DNA of 55,014 bases from an uncultured Collinsella sp. (GCA_900758845.1 CAAESW010000014.1:1-55014); one strand, 5' to 3'. Shown: positions 41,105 to 50,993, counted from the first letter of the stretch. Notes: a model not told the origin generated them from the letters alone. Program-made: numbers and translations.

Positions 41105-44100
41105 ATGAAGCTCAAGAACAGAAATCGAGGTGTGCTCAGCAGGCTGATTGCCGTCGCGGCGATTGCCCTTTGCTGCGTTATGGTGCTGCCGGCGGTGGCG
41201 CATGCCGAGGGTAAAACCGAATTCCACATCAAAAACGAGGCTGACTTTTTGTCGTGCGTGGCGCTTTCGCGCGAGCGCGACACGCGCGATTGGCACGTCT
41301 ATCTCGATAACGATATTGAGCTCGATGGTGAGGACATGAAGACCATCGTCTCAAACACGGTCAAGCACCTCTCATTTGGCAATAAGGAGCATCCCTTTAG
41401 GGGCGTTTTCGATGGCCAGAACCACACCGTTAAAGGTCTGGACTACGCCAACAATATGTTGGATCCCGAGCGCGATACGGGCTTTTTTGCCGAGACCGAT
41501 GGCGCTACCATCAAGAACTTCCTGGTCAAGGATGCCAACATTTGGGCTGACTTTCGCGGCGGCATTATCGTGGGCAAGGCTGTCAACACCCGCTTCGAAA
41601 ACGTCATGGTCATGGAGAGTACCCTGCACGTTACGTGCGCCAACAACATGCTCAACGTTATTACTAACGCAGGCTTTGAGGGTGGATTGATTGCCGGCGA
41701 GCTCGATGGTTGCACCCTCTACGACTGCGAGGTCCGTGGTGGCCGCGCCGTTAACAGCACGACTTCGGGCGTACAAGCAATCGGTGGCGAGGGCCTGTAT
41801 ATGGCGGCGTTTGCCGGCTACGTTAAAAACTCGACTATCGAGTATTGCCGCGTGACGCCTACGCGCAACCAGGATGGCTCGATTGCCGAGAAGGGCATGA
41901 CCGACGTCACCAATAAATACGATGTTGCCGTTGGCGCCCTGGGCGGCAACAACGTGTACGCCTCGGGTTTTGTGGGCTGCATGGCTGGTGGTGCCAAGGT
42001 CATCGATTGCTTCTCGACGGCACAATGCTACAGCTATGCCGCGTCGTACGTGGGCGTCATTTCCGTGACGCGTGCGTGGACGGGTGGCCTGGCGGGCCGT
42101 ATTTTAACTGAAGAGGGCAACGAGCTCGTTCGAAGCCACTTTGCGGGCGATTTGAGCTCGCGTCAGTACAATCCCATCGCCGTGATTCCCATTATTCAAA
42201 ACGACGTGAACTTGGGCGGTATTGCTGCGCGCGCCAACAAGGGCGATGCCACGGTTACCGAGTGCTACTTTAAGCCGAGCGTGAGCCTAAAAGGCAGCAG
42301 CCAGGGTACTGCGGCTAAGAAAAAGATACCTTCGTTTGGCGGTGACGGCACCACCAAGGGCGACAGCTACGGTCCGTGGGATGACGAGCGTTACATCACG
42401 CGCGAGCTGTGGGAACAGCACGACTACGACTTCTGTGCCGGCACCATGCGCTCGACCGCCAACGACGATGCTCTGGGCGGTTCGCATGCCAACGAGTGGG
42501 CGATGGACTACAGGCTGAATATTCCCGTGCATGGCCAGAGCGTTAAGGCGACGATTGATTTTCCCGGTGCGGGTACGGCAACAATCGAGAAGACCAAACT
42601 TGGCAAAGACCAGGCGACCACGGACCCGTACACCTTTGCGGTGAGCGCCGTGCTGGCGGGAACTGCTCAGGGCTTGGCCCAGGGCGATACCTCGGTGACG
42701 TTCAGGCAGGATACCTCCGCAAAGCCTGCGGGGCTGAGCGAAGCGAACGGCGGCTACCGCTTTATGGGCTGGTTCCGCGAGCGCGATGTGCGTGCGAATC
42801 GAATTGGACAAGACAACAGCTGGTTTGACGGCAAGACCGATGACGCTGCGGTGAAGGATGGCAAGCGCGTTCAGGACAACACGAAGCACGAGGCGACGTC
42901 TATCTACACTGCCGACAACGGCAAGGATCATGCCGAGAGTGAGGGCTTCAAGGGCAATGACCTCTTTATCGCTTCATACGAGGCGCAGGTGCTGTTCTAT
43001 AACGTTAAGGGCGAGATGCTCAATTGGAAAGACGGCAAGGCGCACGATCAGTCTACGGACTGGTACCGCTATGGCGTCGGTTTGACGCCCGCTGCCCCCG
43101 CGGATCGCGGCGGCTTGTCGAAAACCGCGATGTTTATCGGCTGGACCACGCAGCCGAACGACGATAAGAGCATGAACGGCGCCTATGCCGCCATTACCTC
43201 TCCTCAGCTGGCAGATCTTAAAAATCAGGGAGCTTTTTATCCTGCGGGTAGCGAGATCACCGTGGTCGGTCCCACCGATTTCTATCCCGTGTACAGCGAC
43301 TACGTTTCGAACATCATGACGGTGTTCGAAGGCAATGAGCAGGATGAACTCGGTGATGTGACCCAGCGCGTTGACGTGGGCAATACTCATGTGGACGTGC
43401 AGCCGGGCGAGAATGGAACGAGCTCCTATACCGTGCAGGTACGCGATGTGAACAATAAGCCTCTATCCGATGGCGGCACCCTGCCCGACGGCTACCGCTT
43501 CTTGGGTTGGTATGAAAACAAGGGGACCGAGGATGCCCCGCTCGAGGTGCGCGTAAGCCGCGACCCCAGCTATACACTCCCTGCCGATGTCGATCTAACC
43601 GTGCCACACACCTACATCGCCCGCTTTGAGTACCGCGTGGATTATTACGTCCGCGCGTACGCGAACGATGAATACACGAAGTCGGAACTCCTTTGCTCTG
43701 TATGGAACGAGTACAATACACCGTTTAACGATCAGGTTGGCACAAGTTATGTTCGAGAGAACGTGGTGCACTGGGGTTCCGAGCACGTTAATCATGGCGA
43801 TAAGAATGCCTATAGGGGCGAGTGTGCAGAGGGGTACTACGACAGCAATAAGCGAATCGTGGCCCCCATGAGCGCATATTCGCATAACGTGAGAAACGAT
43901 ACGGGGGCGGATACCCTAAAGAATGTCCTTGTGGATACAGATTTCCCAGGTTCTGGAACGATTGACGATGAAAAGGTTATTAATGCGTTGAAGTACACTT
44001 TTACGCCATCTAACGATCGTTATAGCTTGAAGTTTTGGACGCTTGAGAGAAGCGGCGGCCGATGGACGTATCTTAATAATCCCGTAAAGGCTTCAATCGA

Positions 44101-46564
44101 TTACACTTCGAAATACCGCATGCGTGCAATGGTGACGACGCGTGTCGATTTTTATAAGAAAGATGGCACGGTCTACAAGGAAACGACGCGTCGCTACGAG
44201 AGCAATTTGCTCCAAAAGAAGAGTGGCGAAGAGGATCCTCATTACACGTACAAGTATCCATTCATCTATACGAATGATACGGTTGATAAGAATTCCGGAG
44301 GGGACAGCGACAACATTACAGATCCTAAACTGACCCTCGAGTCCTCTCCGACCGATGTGGAGATGGCGGTGCCGGGCTATAAGTTCTTGGGCTGGATTTC
44401 TACGGCTGAGGTCGAGAAGGGCTCTCCCGTCTGGAACTATATCTACGATGTCGCCAACGACCCCTATGTGACGAGCGATCCGGAAAAGGCGGCGCCATAC
44501 TTGGCGACGGATGACTCCAAGGTCACCCAGTGGCAGGATGCCTATCCCGTCTACGCAAAGTACGACGTCAGCTATACCACCAACCTGCATCGTGCCGGTT
44601 TTGAGGGCACTTCTGAAGTCAATGTGCCCAAGTACGATATCGTCCCTGTTATCAATGCGGACACTGATCCCGCCACGGCAACGGTGACTCCTGATATTGC
44701 GACGCCTGTTTATAAATCCGGTGGCGAGCTATACAAGCTAAATAAGGTCGAAATCGAACTCCCGAATGGTGAGGTCAAGAAGCTCGATTCTGCCGACGGC
44801 AGCTCCTACTCCTATCCGGTGGAGCCGGGCAAACCCTATACGTTTGTGGCCTACTACACGCCCATCGCGGTGGTGTACCACTTGAACGGCACTGATATCG
44901 ATGGCAAGCTCGCGCAGGAGGGCGATACGCTCGGCAGCCTTAAGGATGGCATCCCGCTGCCAACGTATAACGTTGGCGACATCGATGCTGCAACGAACGC
45001 ATACAATGCTTTCGTAGGCTGGACGGAAACTAAACTGGCATCCGGCAACGGTTATGTCGTTTGGTCGGACGGCCTTCCCATGGTGAATACAAACACTGTG
45101 GTTAACGCCCCCATGGAGCTGTACCCGGTCTACCGTGCCAGCGCGGTAATTGTCCAATCGAATATCGATGCCAATCTGGATAACCCCGATTCCGTGCGTT
45201 CTCTTTCGCGCACCGACTCTGGCGATCAAATTTCGCTGGAAGTAAGAGCTACAGCTGAGGTTGTCGGCAAGGATGGCACCAAGTACGACTTTGCCGGCTG
45301 GTCGCGTGACTATGAATCCGATAGTAAATACACTCTGATGACCGAAGACGATAAGTATCCCCTCGAGGGTAGTGAACCCTTTAAGGGCGCGACGTATACC
45401 GCGGTGTACAAGGTCACGCCGCATAAGGTGCGCTATCACAGCGTCGACGGGGCGGTCATCTTTACGGCGACGGTCGACTCGGGCGACGAGCGAGCGACGG
45501 GTGCTGGCTTCGTCCATAACGTCGATGTTCCCAAGATGGATGAGAGCGGCAACCCGGTCTATGACAAAAACGGCAATCCCGAGATGGAGAGAAAGTCCGT
45601 GGCATACGACCCGGACGCCCACTCCAAGATCGTCGCGCTGCTCGATGAAAAGATGGCTACTAGCGGTGACGTACGTGAGCTCTTCCTGGAGTGGCGATAT
45701 GTGCCTGCCGTTGGCGCTCCGAAGTCTTGGAATGAGTTTAAGGGCGAGCCGGTCAAGGGAGACATGGACCTGTATCCCGTGACGTATCGAGTGGCCGCCA
45801 ATGATACGTCCGATACCGAGAAACCCGTAGCAATGACCGCGCAGCTTAAGTGGTTGCTCGATCCCACCGCTGACAACACAGTCGACAACAACGCCGACGA
45901 GGCGCCGTTTAAGGCCTGCTTCGCCAAGCCGTTTATGGGGACGCAGCTGACTGTTACGGTTAAGCAGGCGAGCTACGGCCCTGGTACATCCATGACGGAG
46001 GAGCCCGTAAACGACAAATATGTCTCGCTTTATAGCTTGGGCTCGGGTAACGGTTCGTTTGACTTGGCCAACCGCCTGGAGTCCAAGAAGACGGGCGAAG
46101 GGGAGCAGGGCCCCGGCAATGCCGTGTTCAACTTCGCCAAGACCCATGCGCTGACAATTGTTAAAAAGACCACCGATACAAGTGCTATGGGGCAGACGTT
46201 CCGCTTTAAGGTGACGAAGACGGCAGAGGGAGCCTCTTCCGAGACGCGCATGGTCGAGGTGAAAGTCGATAAAACCCAGCAGGAAAACGGTGAAACCTGG
46301 TATGTCGGCAGCGTGCAGCTTGCCGCTCCGGCGGGTGACTATACCGTCGTGGAAGACACGGCTTGGGCATGGCGCTACCAGGGTGAGCTGAGCACGCCGG
46401 GTAAGGTGCCCGGTAAATCTGCCGAACTAGTCATCTCGTCCGCTTCGAGTGCGGGCGACACCGTGGTGACGTGCGTCAACACGCGTGCGAAGGACAAATG
46501 GGTCGATGGTGGCTCGCGTGCCAAGAATGTTTGGGAAAACGGCACGCTGAGGAGGGAGGACTAG
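41105..46564 (+). CDS. Giant secreted beta-rich surface protein (1819 residues)
   Basis: Exported protein with a signal peptide (1-34, cleavage at AHA). Residues about 38-440 look like a right-handed beta-helix with GLUG-like turns (FRGVFDGQNHTVKGLDY, GFFAETDGATIKNFLVKDAN, GGLIAGELDGCTLYDCEVRG). From about 470 to 1600 there are repeated InlB-B/Flg_new-type units marked by an F-x-GW core: YRFMGWF (about 551), MFIGWT (675), YRFLGWY (796), YKFLGWI (1091), FVGWTET (1302), YDFAGWS (1394). The C-terminus (about 1680-1790) is a Cna-B/SpaA-like domain: LTIVKKTTDTSAMGQTFRFK, GDYTVVEDTAWAWRYQGE. No LPxTG is present, so attachment probably depends on neighbours. Probable adhesin or matrix component. Confidence 0.85.
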   Translation: MKLKNRNRGVLSRLIAVAAIALCCVMVLPAVAHAEGKTEFHIKNEADFLSCVALSRERDTRDWHVYLDNDIELDGEDMKTIVSNTVKHLSFGNKEHPFRGVFDGQNHTVKGLDYANNMLDPERDTGFFAETDGATIKNFLVKDANIWADFRGGIIVGKAVNTRFENVMVMESTLHVTCANNMLNVITNAGFEGGLIAGELDGCTLYDCEVRGGRAVNSTTSGVQAIGGEGLYMAAFAGYVKNSTIEYCRVTPTRNQDGSIAEKGMTDVTNKYDVAVGALGGNNVYASGFVGCMAGGAKVIDCFSTAQCYSYAASYVGVISVTRAWTGGLAGRILTEEGNELVRSHFAGDLSSRQYNPIAVIPIIQNDVNLGGIAARANKGDATVTECYFKPSVSLKGSSQGTAAKKKIPSFGGDGTTKGDSYGPWDDERYITRELWEQHDYDFCAGTMRSTANDDALGGSHANEWAMDYRLNIPVHGQSVKATIDFPGAGTATIEKTKLGKDQATTDPYTFAVSAVLAGTAQGLAQGDTSVTFRQDTSAKPAGLSEANGGYRFMGWFRERDVRANRIGQDNSWFDGKTDDAAVKDGKRVQDNTKHEATSIYTADNGKDHAESEGFKGNDLFIASYEAQVLFYNVKGEMLNWKDGKAHDQSTDWYRYGVGLTPAAPADRGGLSKTAMFIGWTTQPNDDKSMNGAYAAITSPQLADLKNQGAFYPAGSEITVVGPTDFYPVYSDYVSNIMTVFEGNEQDELGDVTQRVDVGNTHVDVQPGENGTSSYTVQVRDVNNKPLSDGGTLPDGYRFLGWYENKGTEDAPLEVRVSRDPSYTLPADVDLTVPHTYIARFEYRVDYYVRAYANDEYTKSELLCSVWNEYNTPFNDQVGTSYVRENVVHWGSEHVNHGDKNAYRGECAEGYYDSNKRIVAPMSAYSHNVRNDTGADTLKNVLVDTDFPGSGTIDDEKVINALKYTFTPSNDRYSLKFWTLERSGGRWTYLNNPVKASIDYTSKYRMRAMVTTRVDFYKKDGTVYKETTRRYESNLLQKKSGEEDPHYTYKYPFIYTNDTVDKNSGGDSDNITDPKLTLESSPTDVEMAVPGYKFLGWISTAEVEKGSPVWNYIYDVANDPYVTSDPEKAAPYLATDDSKVTQWQDAYPVYAKYDVSYTTNLHRAGFEGTSEVNVPKYDIVPVINADTDPATATVTPDIATPVYKSGGELYKLNKVEIELPNGEVKKLDSADGSSYSYPVEPGKPYTFVAYYTPIAVVYHLNGTDIDGKLAQEGDTLGSLKDGIPLPTYNVGDIDAATNAYNAFVGWTETKLASGNGYVVWSDGLPMVNTNTVVNAPMELYPVYRASAVIVQSNIDANLDNPDSVRSLSRTDSGDQISLEVRATAEVVGKDGTKYDFAGWSRDYESDSKYTLMTEDDKYPLEGSEPFKGATYTAVYKVTPHKVRYHSVDGAVIFTATVDSGDERATGAGFVHNVDVPKMDESGNPVYDKNGNPEMERKSVAYDPDAHSKIVALLDEKMATSGDVRELFLEWRYVPAVGAPKSWNEFKGEPVKGDMDLYPVTYRVAANDTSDTEKPVAMTAQLKWLLDPTADNTVDNNADEAPFKACFAKPFMGTQLTVTVKQASYGPGTSMTEEPVNDKYVSLYSLGSGNGSFDLANRLESKKTGEGEQGPGNAVFNFAKTHALTIVKKTTDTSAMGQTFRFKVTKTAEGASSETRMVEVKVDKTQQENGETWYVGSVQLAAPAGDYTVVEDTAWAWRYQGELSTPGKVPGKSAELVISSASSAGDTVVTCVNTRAKDKWVDGGSRAKNVWENGTLRRED

Positions 46565-46565
46565 G

Positions 46566-47135
46566 ATGACTAAGCGCAAGCGGATCGTCGCCCTCCTTGT
46601 CGGCGTTCTCCTTTTGGCCGGCGCTGCCGGCACCTTTGCGTGGCTTTCGGTTACGGGCGTGCTGGTCAACGAGTTTGGCTTTGGCTCGGTGTCGCCTTCG
46701 GTGAACGAGAAGCTCGACAATAATGTAAAGAGCGACGTTGCGGTTAAAAATAGCGGCTCAGCGCCGGCGTACCTGCGTGTTGCGGTGGATATCTACTGGC
46801 AGGACCAGGATGGCGCACGCTTGTGGGATGAGCCGGTTGCTGGCAAAGATTACGTCATTGAGTGGGACAAGGTGTCCAACGCCTCCACTACAAACAGCGC
46901 CAGGTCTTGGGTTGTCGCTTCCGATGGGTTCTACTACTGGACGTCTCCCGTTGCGCCGATGGGCGAAACCGGCGTGCTCATCAGGAGCGTGGACGAGAAG
47001 AAGACGGATGGCAAGAACCTGGTCGTTGACATTTCGACCCAGGCAATTCAATCAACGCCCGATGATGCGGTTAAAGAGGCATGGGGTTGCAAGGTCAATG
47101 ATGGCGTGCTGGTGCCGCCGCATGGAGGTGCGTAA
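46566..47135 (+). CDS. TasA-like secreted protein with SipW-type leader (subunit 3)
   Basis: 189 residues; ATG 46566 follows GAGGGAGGA and starts 1 bp after the giant gene's stop. Leader KRKRIVALLVGVLLLAGAAG then TFAWLSVTGVLVNEFGFGSV, the SipW-cognate pattern. The mature part has VKNSGSAPAYLRVAVDIYWQ and FYYWTSPVAPMGETGVLIRS, resembling subunit 2. Probably a minor fibre or linker subunit. Tightly coupled with the genes on both sides. Confidence 0.82.
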   Translation: MTKRKRIVALLVGVLLLAGAAGTFAWLSVTGVLVNEFGFGSVSPSVNEKLDNNVKSDVAVKNSGSAPAYLRVAVDIYWQDQDGARLWDEPVAGKDYVIEWDKVSNASTTNSARSWVVASDGFYYWTSPVAPMGETGVLIRSVDEKKTDGKNLVVDISTQAIQSTPDDAVKEAWGCKVNDGVLVPPHGGA

Positions 47136-47137
47136 GT

Positions 47138-47836
47138 ATGGCATTCCCAATTCGCAAAGGCGTTGCGCGCTCCTTGCGTTGCGTGGTCGCGGCCATTTTC
47201 TGCGTGGTCGCGCTTGCCACTCCTGCCCGTGCATTCGCCGATACTCCCGCGATTGCGTATGACGGAAATGCGCGCCAGCTGACGGTCTCGGGAACGACGG
47301 CCTCCTTGGGGGAGCCCGATCTGTTTCCAGCCTTTAAAGATCTAATGCCCGGCGATGTGCGCGAGCAGCAGATCGAGGTTCGTGCCACGGGCGTAAAGTC
47401 CCAGGTACGCGTGTTTGTGCGGGCCGTTGTCGATCACGAGACGGCACGCTTGCTGTCGCCCATTACCTTAACGGCGTCGGCGAGCGATGCGTCTGCCGGT
47501 TGGCTCCAGACGGGAACGCCGGGCAGCGTGTTCGCATATCCCACGCAGGTCGCAACGTTTACGAGTGATGGCAGTACGGTGCTCAATTTGCAACTAAGTG
47601 TCCCGACGTCGGTGGGCAACGAGCTTGCCGACGCAAGCAAGACCATTCGCTGGGAGATTACCGCCGAGGATGATGGCGAGAAGATTCCCGTACGCCCAGC
47701 TGGCAGTAAGAGCCCCGGCCTGTTTGGCCTGGCGGCAACCGGCGACAGCACGCTCACATTGCTCTTGGTGTTGCTGACGCTTGCGATTATCGCTTTTATG
47801 GCCGCGCTGCTTTTGTCTCAAAGGAATAAGCGCTAG
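47138..47836 (+). CDS. Wall-anchored surface protein (LAATG motif), last gene of the SipW/TasA-like operon
   Basis: 232 residues; ATG 47138 with GGAGG upstream, 3 bp after subunit 3. A conventional signal peptide (CVVAAIFCVVALATPARAFA) is cleaved by a general signal peptidase rather than SipW. A beta-sandwich-like domain follows (LMPGDVREQQIEVRATGVKS), and the C-terminus has the sorting signal GLAATGD, a hydrophobic stretch and SQRNKR. It is the only obvious covalent wall anchor of the operon, so it may tether the fibre or the giant protein. Confidence 0.82.
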   Translation: MAFPIRKGVARSLRCVVAAIFCVVALATPARAFADTPAIAYDGNARQLTVSGTTASLGEPDLFPAFKDLMPGDVREQQIEVRATGVKSQVRVFVRAVVDHETARLLSPITLTASASDASAGWLQTGTPGSVFAYPTQVATFTSDGSTVLNLQLSVPTSVGNELADASKTIRWEITAEDDGEKIPVRPAGSKSPGLFGLAATGDSTLTLLLVLLTLAIIAFMAALLLSQRNKR

Positions 47837-47855
47837 GTCCATCTTCTAAACGCAA

Positions 47856-47982
47856 CGCCCTCCCGGGCGGCGGGCACGAAGTTCTCTGCTCTACAGTCCT
47901 GCACAAGACGAAGGCCACATTAAGTGGCCTTCTTTGCGTGCGTAACTCGCGATGAACTTCGTGCCCGCCGCCCGGGAGGGCG
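47856..47982. repeat. Nested palindromic element, copy E2 (inverted)
   Basis: 29-bp perfect outer arms 47856-47884 and 47954-47982; core hairpin GAAGGCCAC (47910-47918), loop ATTAA, GTGGCCTTC (47924-47932). The interior reads as the reverse complement of E1's interior. It lies 20 bp after the last gene of the surface operon. Confidence 0.85.
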
Positions 47983-48033
47983 CCCCTTTATTGATGGAAG
48001 GCCTAATAAGCTGATATTCCATGCCCGGATGTG

Positions 48034-48214
48034 TTCAGAGTGGGACGGGCTTTCCGGATGGGCGGGCTCTCGGAAAATGCGTCCCGGAATCAAGACTTGG
48101 AATGGGATGCGGTTTCCGGTTGAGGGCTCTGGCGGAAAATGCGACCCGGAATTTGCGTCCGGAGTGGGATGGAGCTTCCCGACGGAGCCACAAGCGGAAA
48201 CTGCATCCCACTCC
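48034..48214. repeat. Three tandem hairpin units
   Basis: Units of about 60 bp start near 48042, 48104 and 48166. Each has GGGAYG...TTCC in its left half and its complement CGGAAA...CCC in its right half. Unit 1 pairs GGGACG with CGTCCC (48080-48085); unit 3 pairs the 11-mer GGAGTGGGATG (48161-48171) with CATCCCACTCC (48204-48214). The change of C-G to T-A keeps pairing. The remaining sequence to 48328 has an AAGGCCAC/GTGGCCTT hairpin at 48254-48274 and no gene. Confidence 0.7.
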
Positions 48215-48328
48215 AGACGTGAATTCTGGGGCATGGTTTCCGGATGTAAAAAAGGCCACATGACGTGGCCTTCAACTTTTATATGTTCAGCAGATTCCCC
48301 CATGACAAGCCGCGCTTCAACACCGAGG

Positions 48329-48460
48329 CGTCTGCCCGGCCGGCGCGGAATGTAAGGTTCATCGCGAGTTCCGCACGAGCCGGAGAGCACTTAATGTGCT
48401 CTCCGTGCGAGCAGGACTGTCCGAGCAGGGAACCTTACGTTCCGCGTCGCCGGGCAGACG
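48329..48460. repeat. Nested palindromic element, copy E3
   Basis: Outer arms 48329-48360 and 48430-48460 pair with one bulge and a few mismatches. The core hairpin is CGGAGAGCAC (48381-48390), loop TTAAT, GTGCTCTCCG (48396-48405). The interior matches E1 in the same orientation. It lies 20 bp from the end of the sulfatase gene. Confidence 0.85.
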
Positions 48461-48479
48461 AACCAGTTAAGACGCGCCG

Positions 48480-50780
48480 TTACTTGATCTTGGTCGTGCC
48501 CGGCGCCAGGTTGGGGTCGGTCTCGTTGGCCTCGGTCTGGAAGTGCTTGGTGTAGACGTTCTTGCCGTCGCGGAACATCTCGTAGTACTGCATCTTGGCG
48601 TAATCCTCGCGCGCCTTGGTGGTGGCGGCTGCTGCTGCGTCGTCACCGGTGACGTTAGAGGAGAGCGCCCAGCGCAGGCTGGCGTCCTCGTAGCCGACCG
48701 AGTTGATGGCGGGCAGCGACTCGCGCAGCGTCATGTGCGCTTTCTGGTAGTCGGTCAGCGGTGCGCCGATCAGCTGCATCAGCTGGGTGGACAGATAGTT
48801 AGTGGACAGGTCGTCGACCTCACTCGTCTGGTTGCAACCGGCAACGTCGTAGTTGGCCCAGATGATGTAGTCGGTCTGCCACAAGCGCTCCTGGTGGGTG
48901 GCGTCGTCCTCGCCGGTAAACCACTTATCGTTGAACTTGGACGGGAAGAACGGCTGGTGATCGCCCCAGAACACCACGACCACCTTGCGGTCGAGTTTGC
49001 TCAAGGCGTTGAGGAAGTAGCGCAGCGCCTGATCGGACTGCTCGATGCACGAGACATACTCGTCGACATCGGACAGCGTGCCGTCCTCGACGGTCTTGGT
49101 GTCCAGGTCGGTCGTGTCGATGTTGAGATGCATCTGCTTGTCGACCGGCAGCAGACCCGTGTCGTAGCCCGAGTGGTTCTGCATGGTCACGTCGAAGATA
49201 AACTGCGGATCGGCATTCTGGTCGAGCAGCTCAAGAATCTTGTCGTAGGTCGCCTGGTCGGTCACCATACCGCGCAGGGTGTCGGCTCCCTGGAAGTCGT
49301 TGATGGACAGGAACTGGTCAAAGCCAAAGTCCTTGTAGACGTTCTCACGGTTCCAGTTGGTCGCGTGGTTGGGATGCATGGCCGTGGTGGAATATCCGAG
49401 CGACTTGAACTGCTCGGCTAAGTTCCCGGTCGTCTCCATGTTGTAGATGGTGTAGGGGTACACGCCCGAGCCCAGATTGGCCATGGAGTTGCCGGTCATA
49501 AACTCAAACTCGGTATTGGCGGTACCGCCGCCGTAGGCACTCACATAGAGCTTGCCGCGGCTGAGGCAGTCGGACAGGTTCTTAAAGTACTGCGGACCCT
49601 CGTAGCCGGCGCGCATGTTCTGGTAGATCGACAGATCCGAGAACGTCTCGTTCATGATGGCGATGACCGTGGGCTTCTCGCTATCGAACTGCTCCTTTGC
49701 GGCGGCGCGCTCGTCGCTCTTGGCCGCGTCGGACTTGTCGTAGGCCTTGGCGTACTTTTTGAGCGTGGCCTTGGCATCGTCGACGGAGTAGTCGGCGGGT
49801 TTGGGCGGCTTGATGGACTGCGCTGCGCTAATGAAAGCGGGCAGGTAGCCCTCGCGCCAGTAGCTCTCGAGCGGGCGCCAGGTGTAGACGGTGATGCCGA
49901 GAGTGTTGTAGTAGTCGATGAGCGTAACATGCGCGGTCACGCCGCCCAGGCACAGCACGGCGACGAGCAGGTTGGTGAGCAGCATGCGCTTGGCGTTGGC
50001 GGCGCCCTTCTGGCGATGCGGCGCGACCAGGCCGGCGTACTCGCATAGCAGCATGGCGATGGCGGTAAAGCCCATGGACAGCACGCAGAACAGCGAGATC
50101 GAGAAGGTGTAGCCGTTACCGGCGACTGCGGCGGCGGTGGAGATGGCCGAAAGGTCGCCCGGCTGGATGGGCATGGATTTAAACGTGATGACGAAGAACT
50201 CGGCAATGCCCAGGATAAAGAGGGCGAAGGCCAGGACAGCCGGAGCTGCGCCGTGGCGCTGGAACAGGAAGAACAAGCCGGTCATGAGCACGGTGATGAT
50301 GGCCCACTCGAGCAGGATGCACAGGGGGTAGACCCAGGTAAAGTCGTGGTTGGACGAGACTTCCATGCCCAGCAGCGCAAAGACGCCGGCGAGCAGCAGA
50401 CACAGGACGGCGGCGACGAGTGGCTTGCCCACAAAGGCGCCGCGCAGACGGGCGAGCTTGCCGGTGGGGGCGGGGGCGTCGGGCGCGGCGAACGCAAAGA
50501 CGCGCGGGGCGATGCGGTCGCGTGCGATGCTGGCCCAAGCGCAGCCGGTGAGGATGGCGTTGGTCAGGATGAGCATCACAAAGGCGAGCGGCTCGTTTTG
50601 GGCGACGAGGCCAATGGCGCCCCAAACGGTCAAAAAGACCTGGAACAGGCCGAAGGCGACGCTCCACCCAAGAGCGCTTTTGGCAACGGTGCCCGACTGA
50701 GCGCGAATGGCCTTGGCCTCGCGCAAGACAAGGTAGACGGTCGCCGCAAGACCGACGAGCGAGATGGCGGCAGCGAACAT
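48480..50780 (-). CDS. LTA-synthase-family membrane sulfatase/phosphotransferase
   Basis: 766 residues. ATG 50780 with GAGGAG eight bases upstream is preferred over GTG 50795. About eight hydrophobic segments occupy residues 1-315, more than the five of LtaS. The extracellular alkaline-phosphatase-type domain has VIAIMNETFSDLSIYQNM, the catalytic-Thr motif YGGGTANTEFEFMTG (about 415), METTGNLAEQFKSLGYSTTA, FDVTMQNHSGYD and VVFWGDHQPFFP for metal ligands. It probably transfers phosphoglycerol or a similar group to a cell-surface glycan or lipid. Monocistronic; the 3' end faces element E3. Confidence 0.88.
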   Translation of the reverse strand: MFAAAISLVGLAATVYLVLREAKAIRAQSGTVAKSALGWSVAFGLFQVFLTVWGAIGLVAQNEPLAFVMLILTNAILTGCAWASIARDRIAPRVFAFAAPDAPAPTGKLARLRGAFVGKPLVAAVLCLLLAGVFALLGMEVSSNHDFTWVYPLCILLEWAIITVLMTGLFFLFQRHGAAPAVLAFALFILGIAEFFVITFKSMPIQPGDLSAISTAAAVAGNGYTFSISLFCVLSMGFTAIAMLLCEYAGLVAPHRQKGAANAKRMLLTNLLVAVLCLGGVTAHVTLIDYYNTLGITVYTWRPLESYWREGYLPAFISAAQSIKPPKPADYSVDDAKATLKKYAKAYDKSDAAKSDERAAAKEQFDSEKPTVIAIMNETFSDLSIYQNMRAGYEGPQYFKNLSDCLSRGKLYVSAYGGGTANTEFEFMTGNSMANLGSGVYPYTIYNMETTGNLAEQFKSLGYSTTAMHPNHATNWNRENVYKDFGFDQFLSINDFQGADTLRGMVTDQATYDKILELLDQNADPQFIFDVTMQNHSGYDTGLLPVDKQMHLNIDTTDLDTKTVEDGTLSDVDEYVSCIEQSDQALRYFLNALSKLDRKVVVVFWGDHQPFFPSKFNDKWFTGEDDATHQERLWQTDYIIWANYDVAGCNQTSEVDDLSTNYLSTQLMQLIGAPLTDYQKAHMTLRESLPAINSVGYEDASLRWALSSNVTGDDAAAAATTKAREDYAKMQYYEMFRDGKNVYTKHFQTEANETDPNLAPGTTKIK

Positions 50781-50993
50781 GCTGAGACTCCTCACAAACT
50801 AAAACGTACGAAAGCGGGGGTTTACCCGATTGTTACCAAGATATGCGCTGCAATTGGTGTCTGCGCACAACAACCAGCCATATTAACGCGCACGTGTGGC
50901 GGTGTGGCGCAATGTAGTGGCGACCTGCGCGATAATGGACGGGAATTACACGGAAACGTAAAGGCTTCTTAAAGAATTAGCGAGGATGAGGCG

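Noticed and set aside
47138..47836. Reading the last surface gene as a fourth TasA-like subunit
   Set aside because: Its leader is an ordinary signal peptide and it ends in a sortase signal, unlike the three SipW-type proteins.
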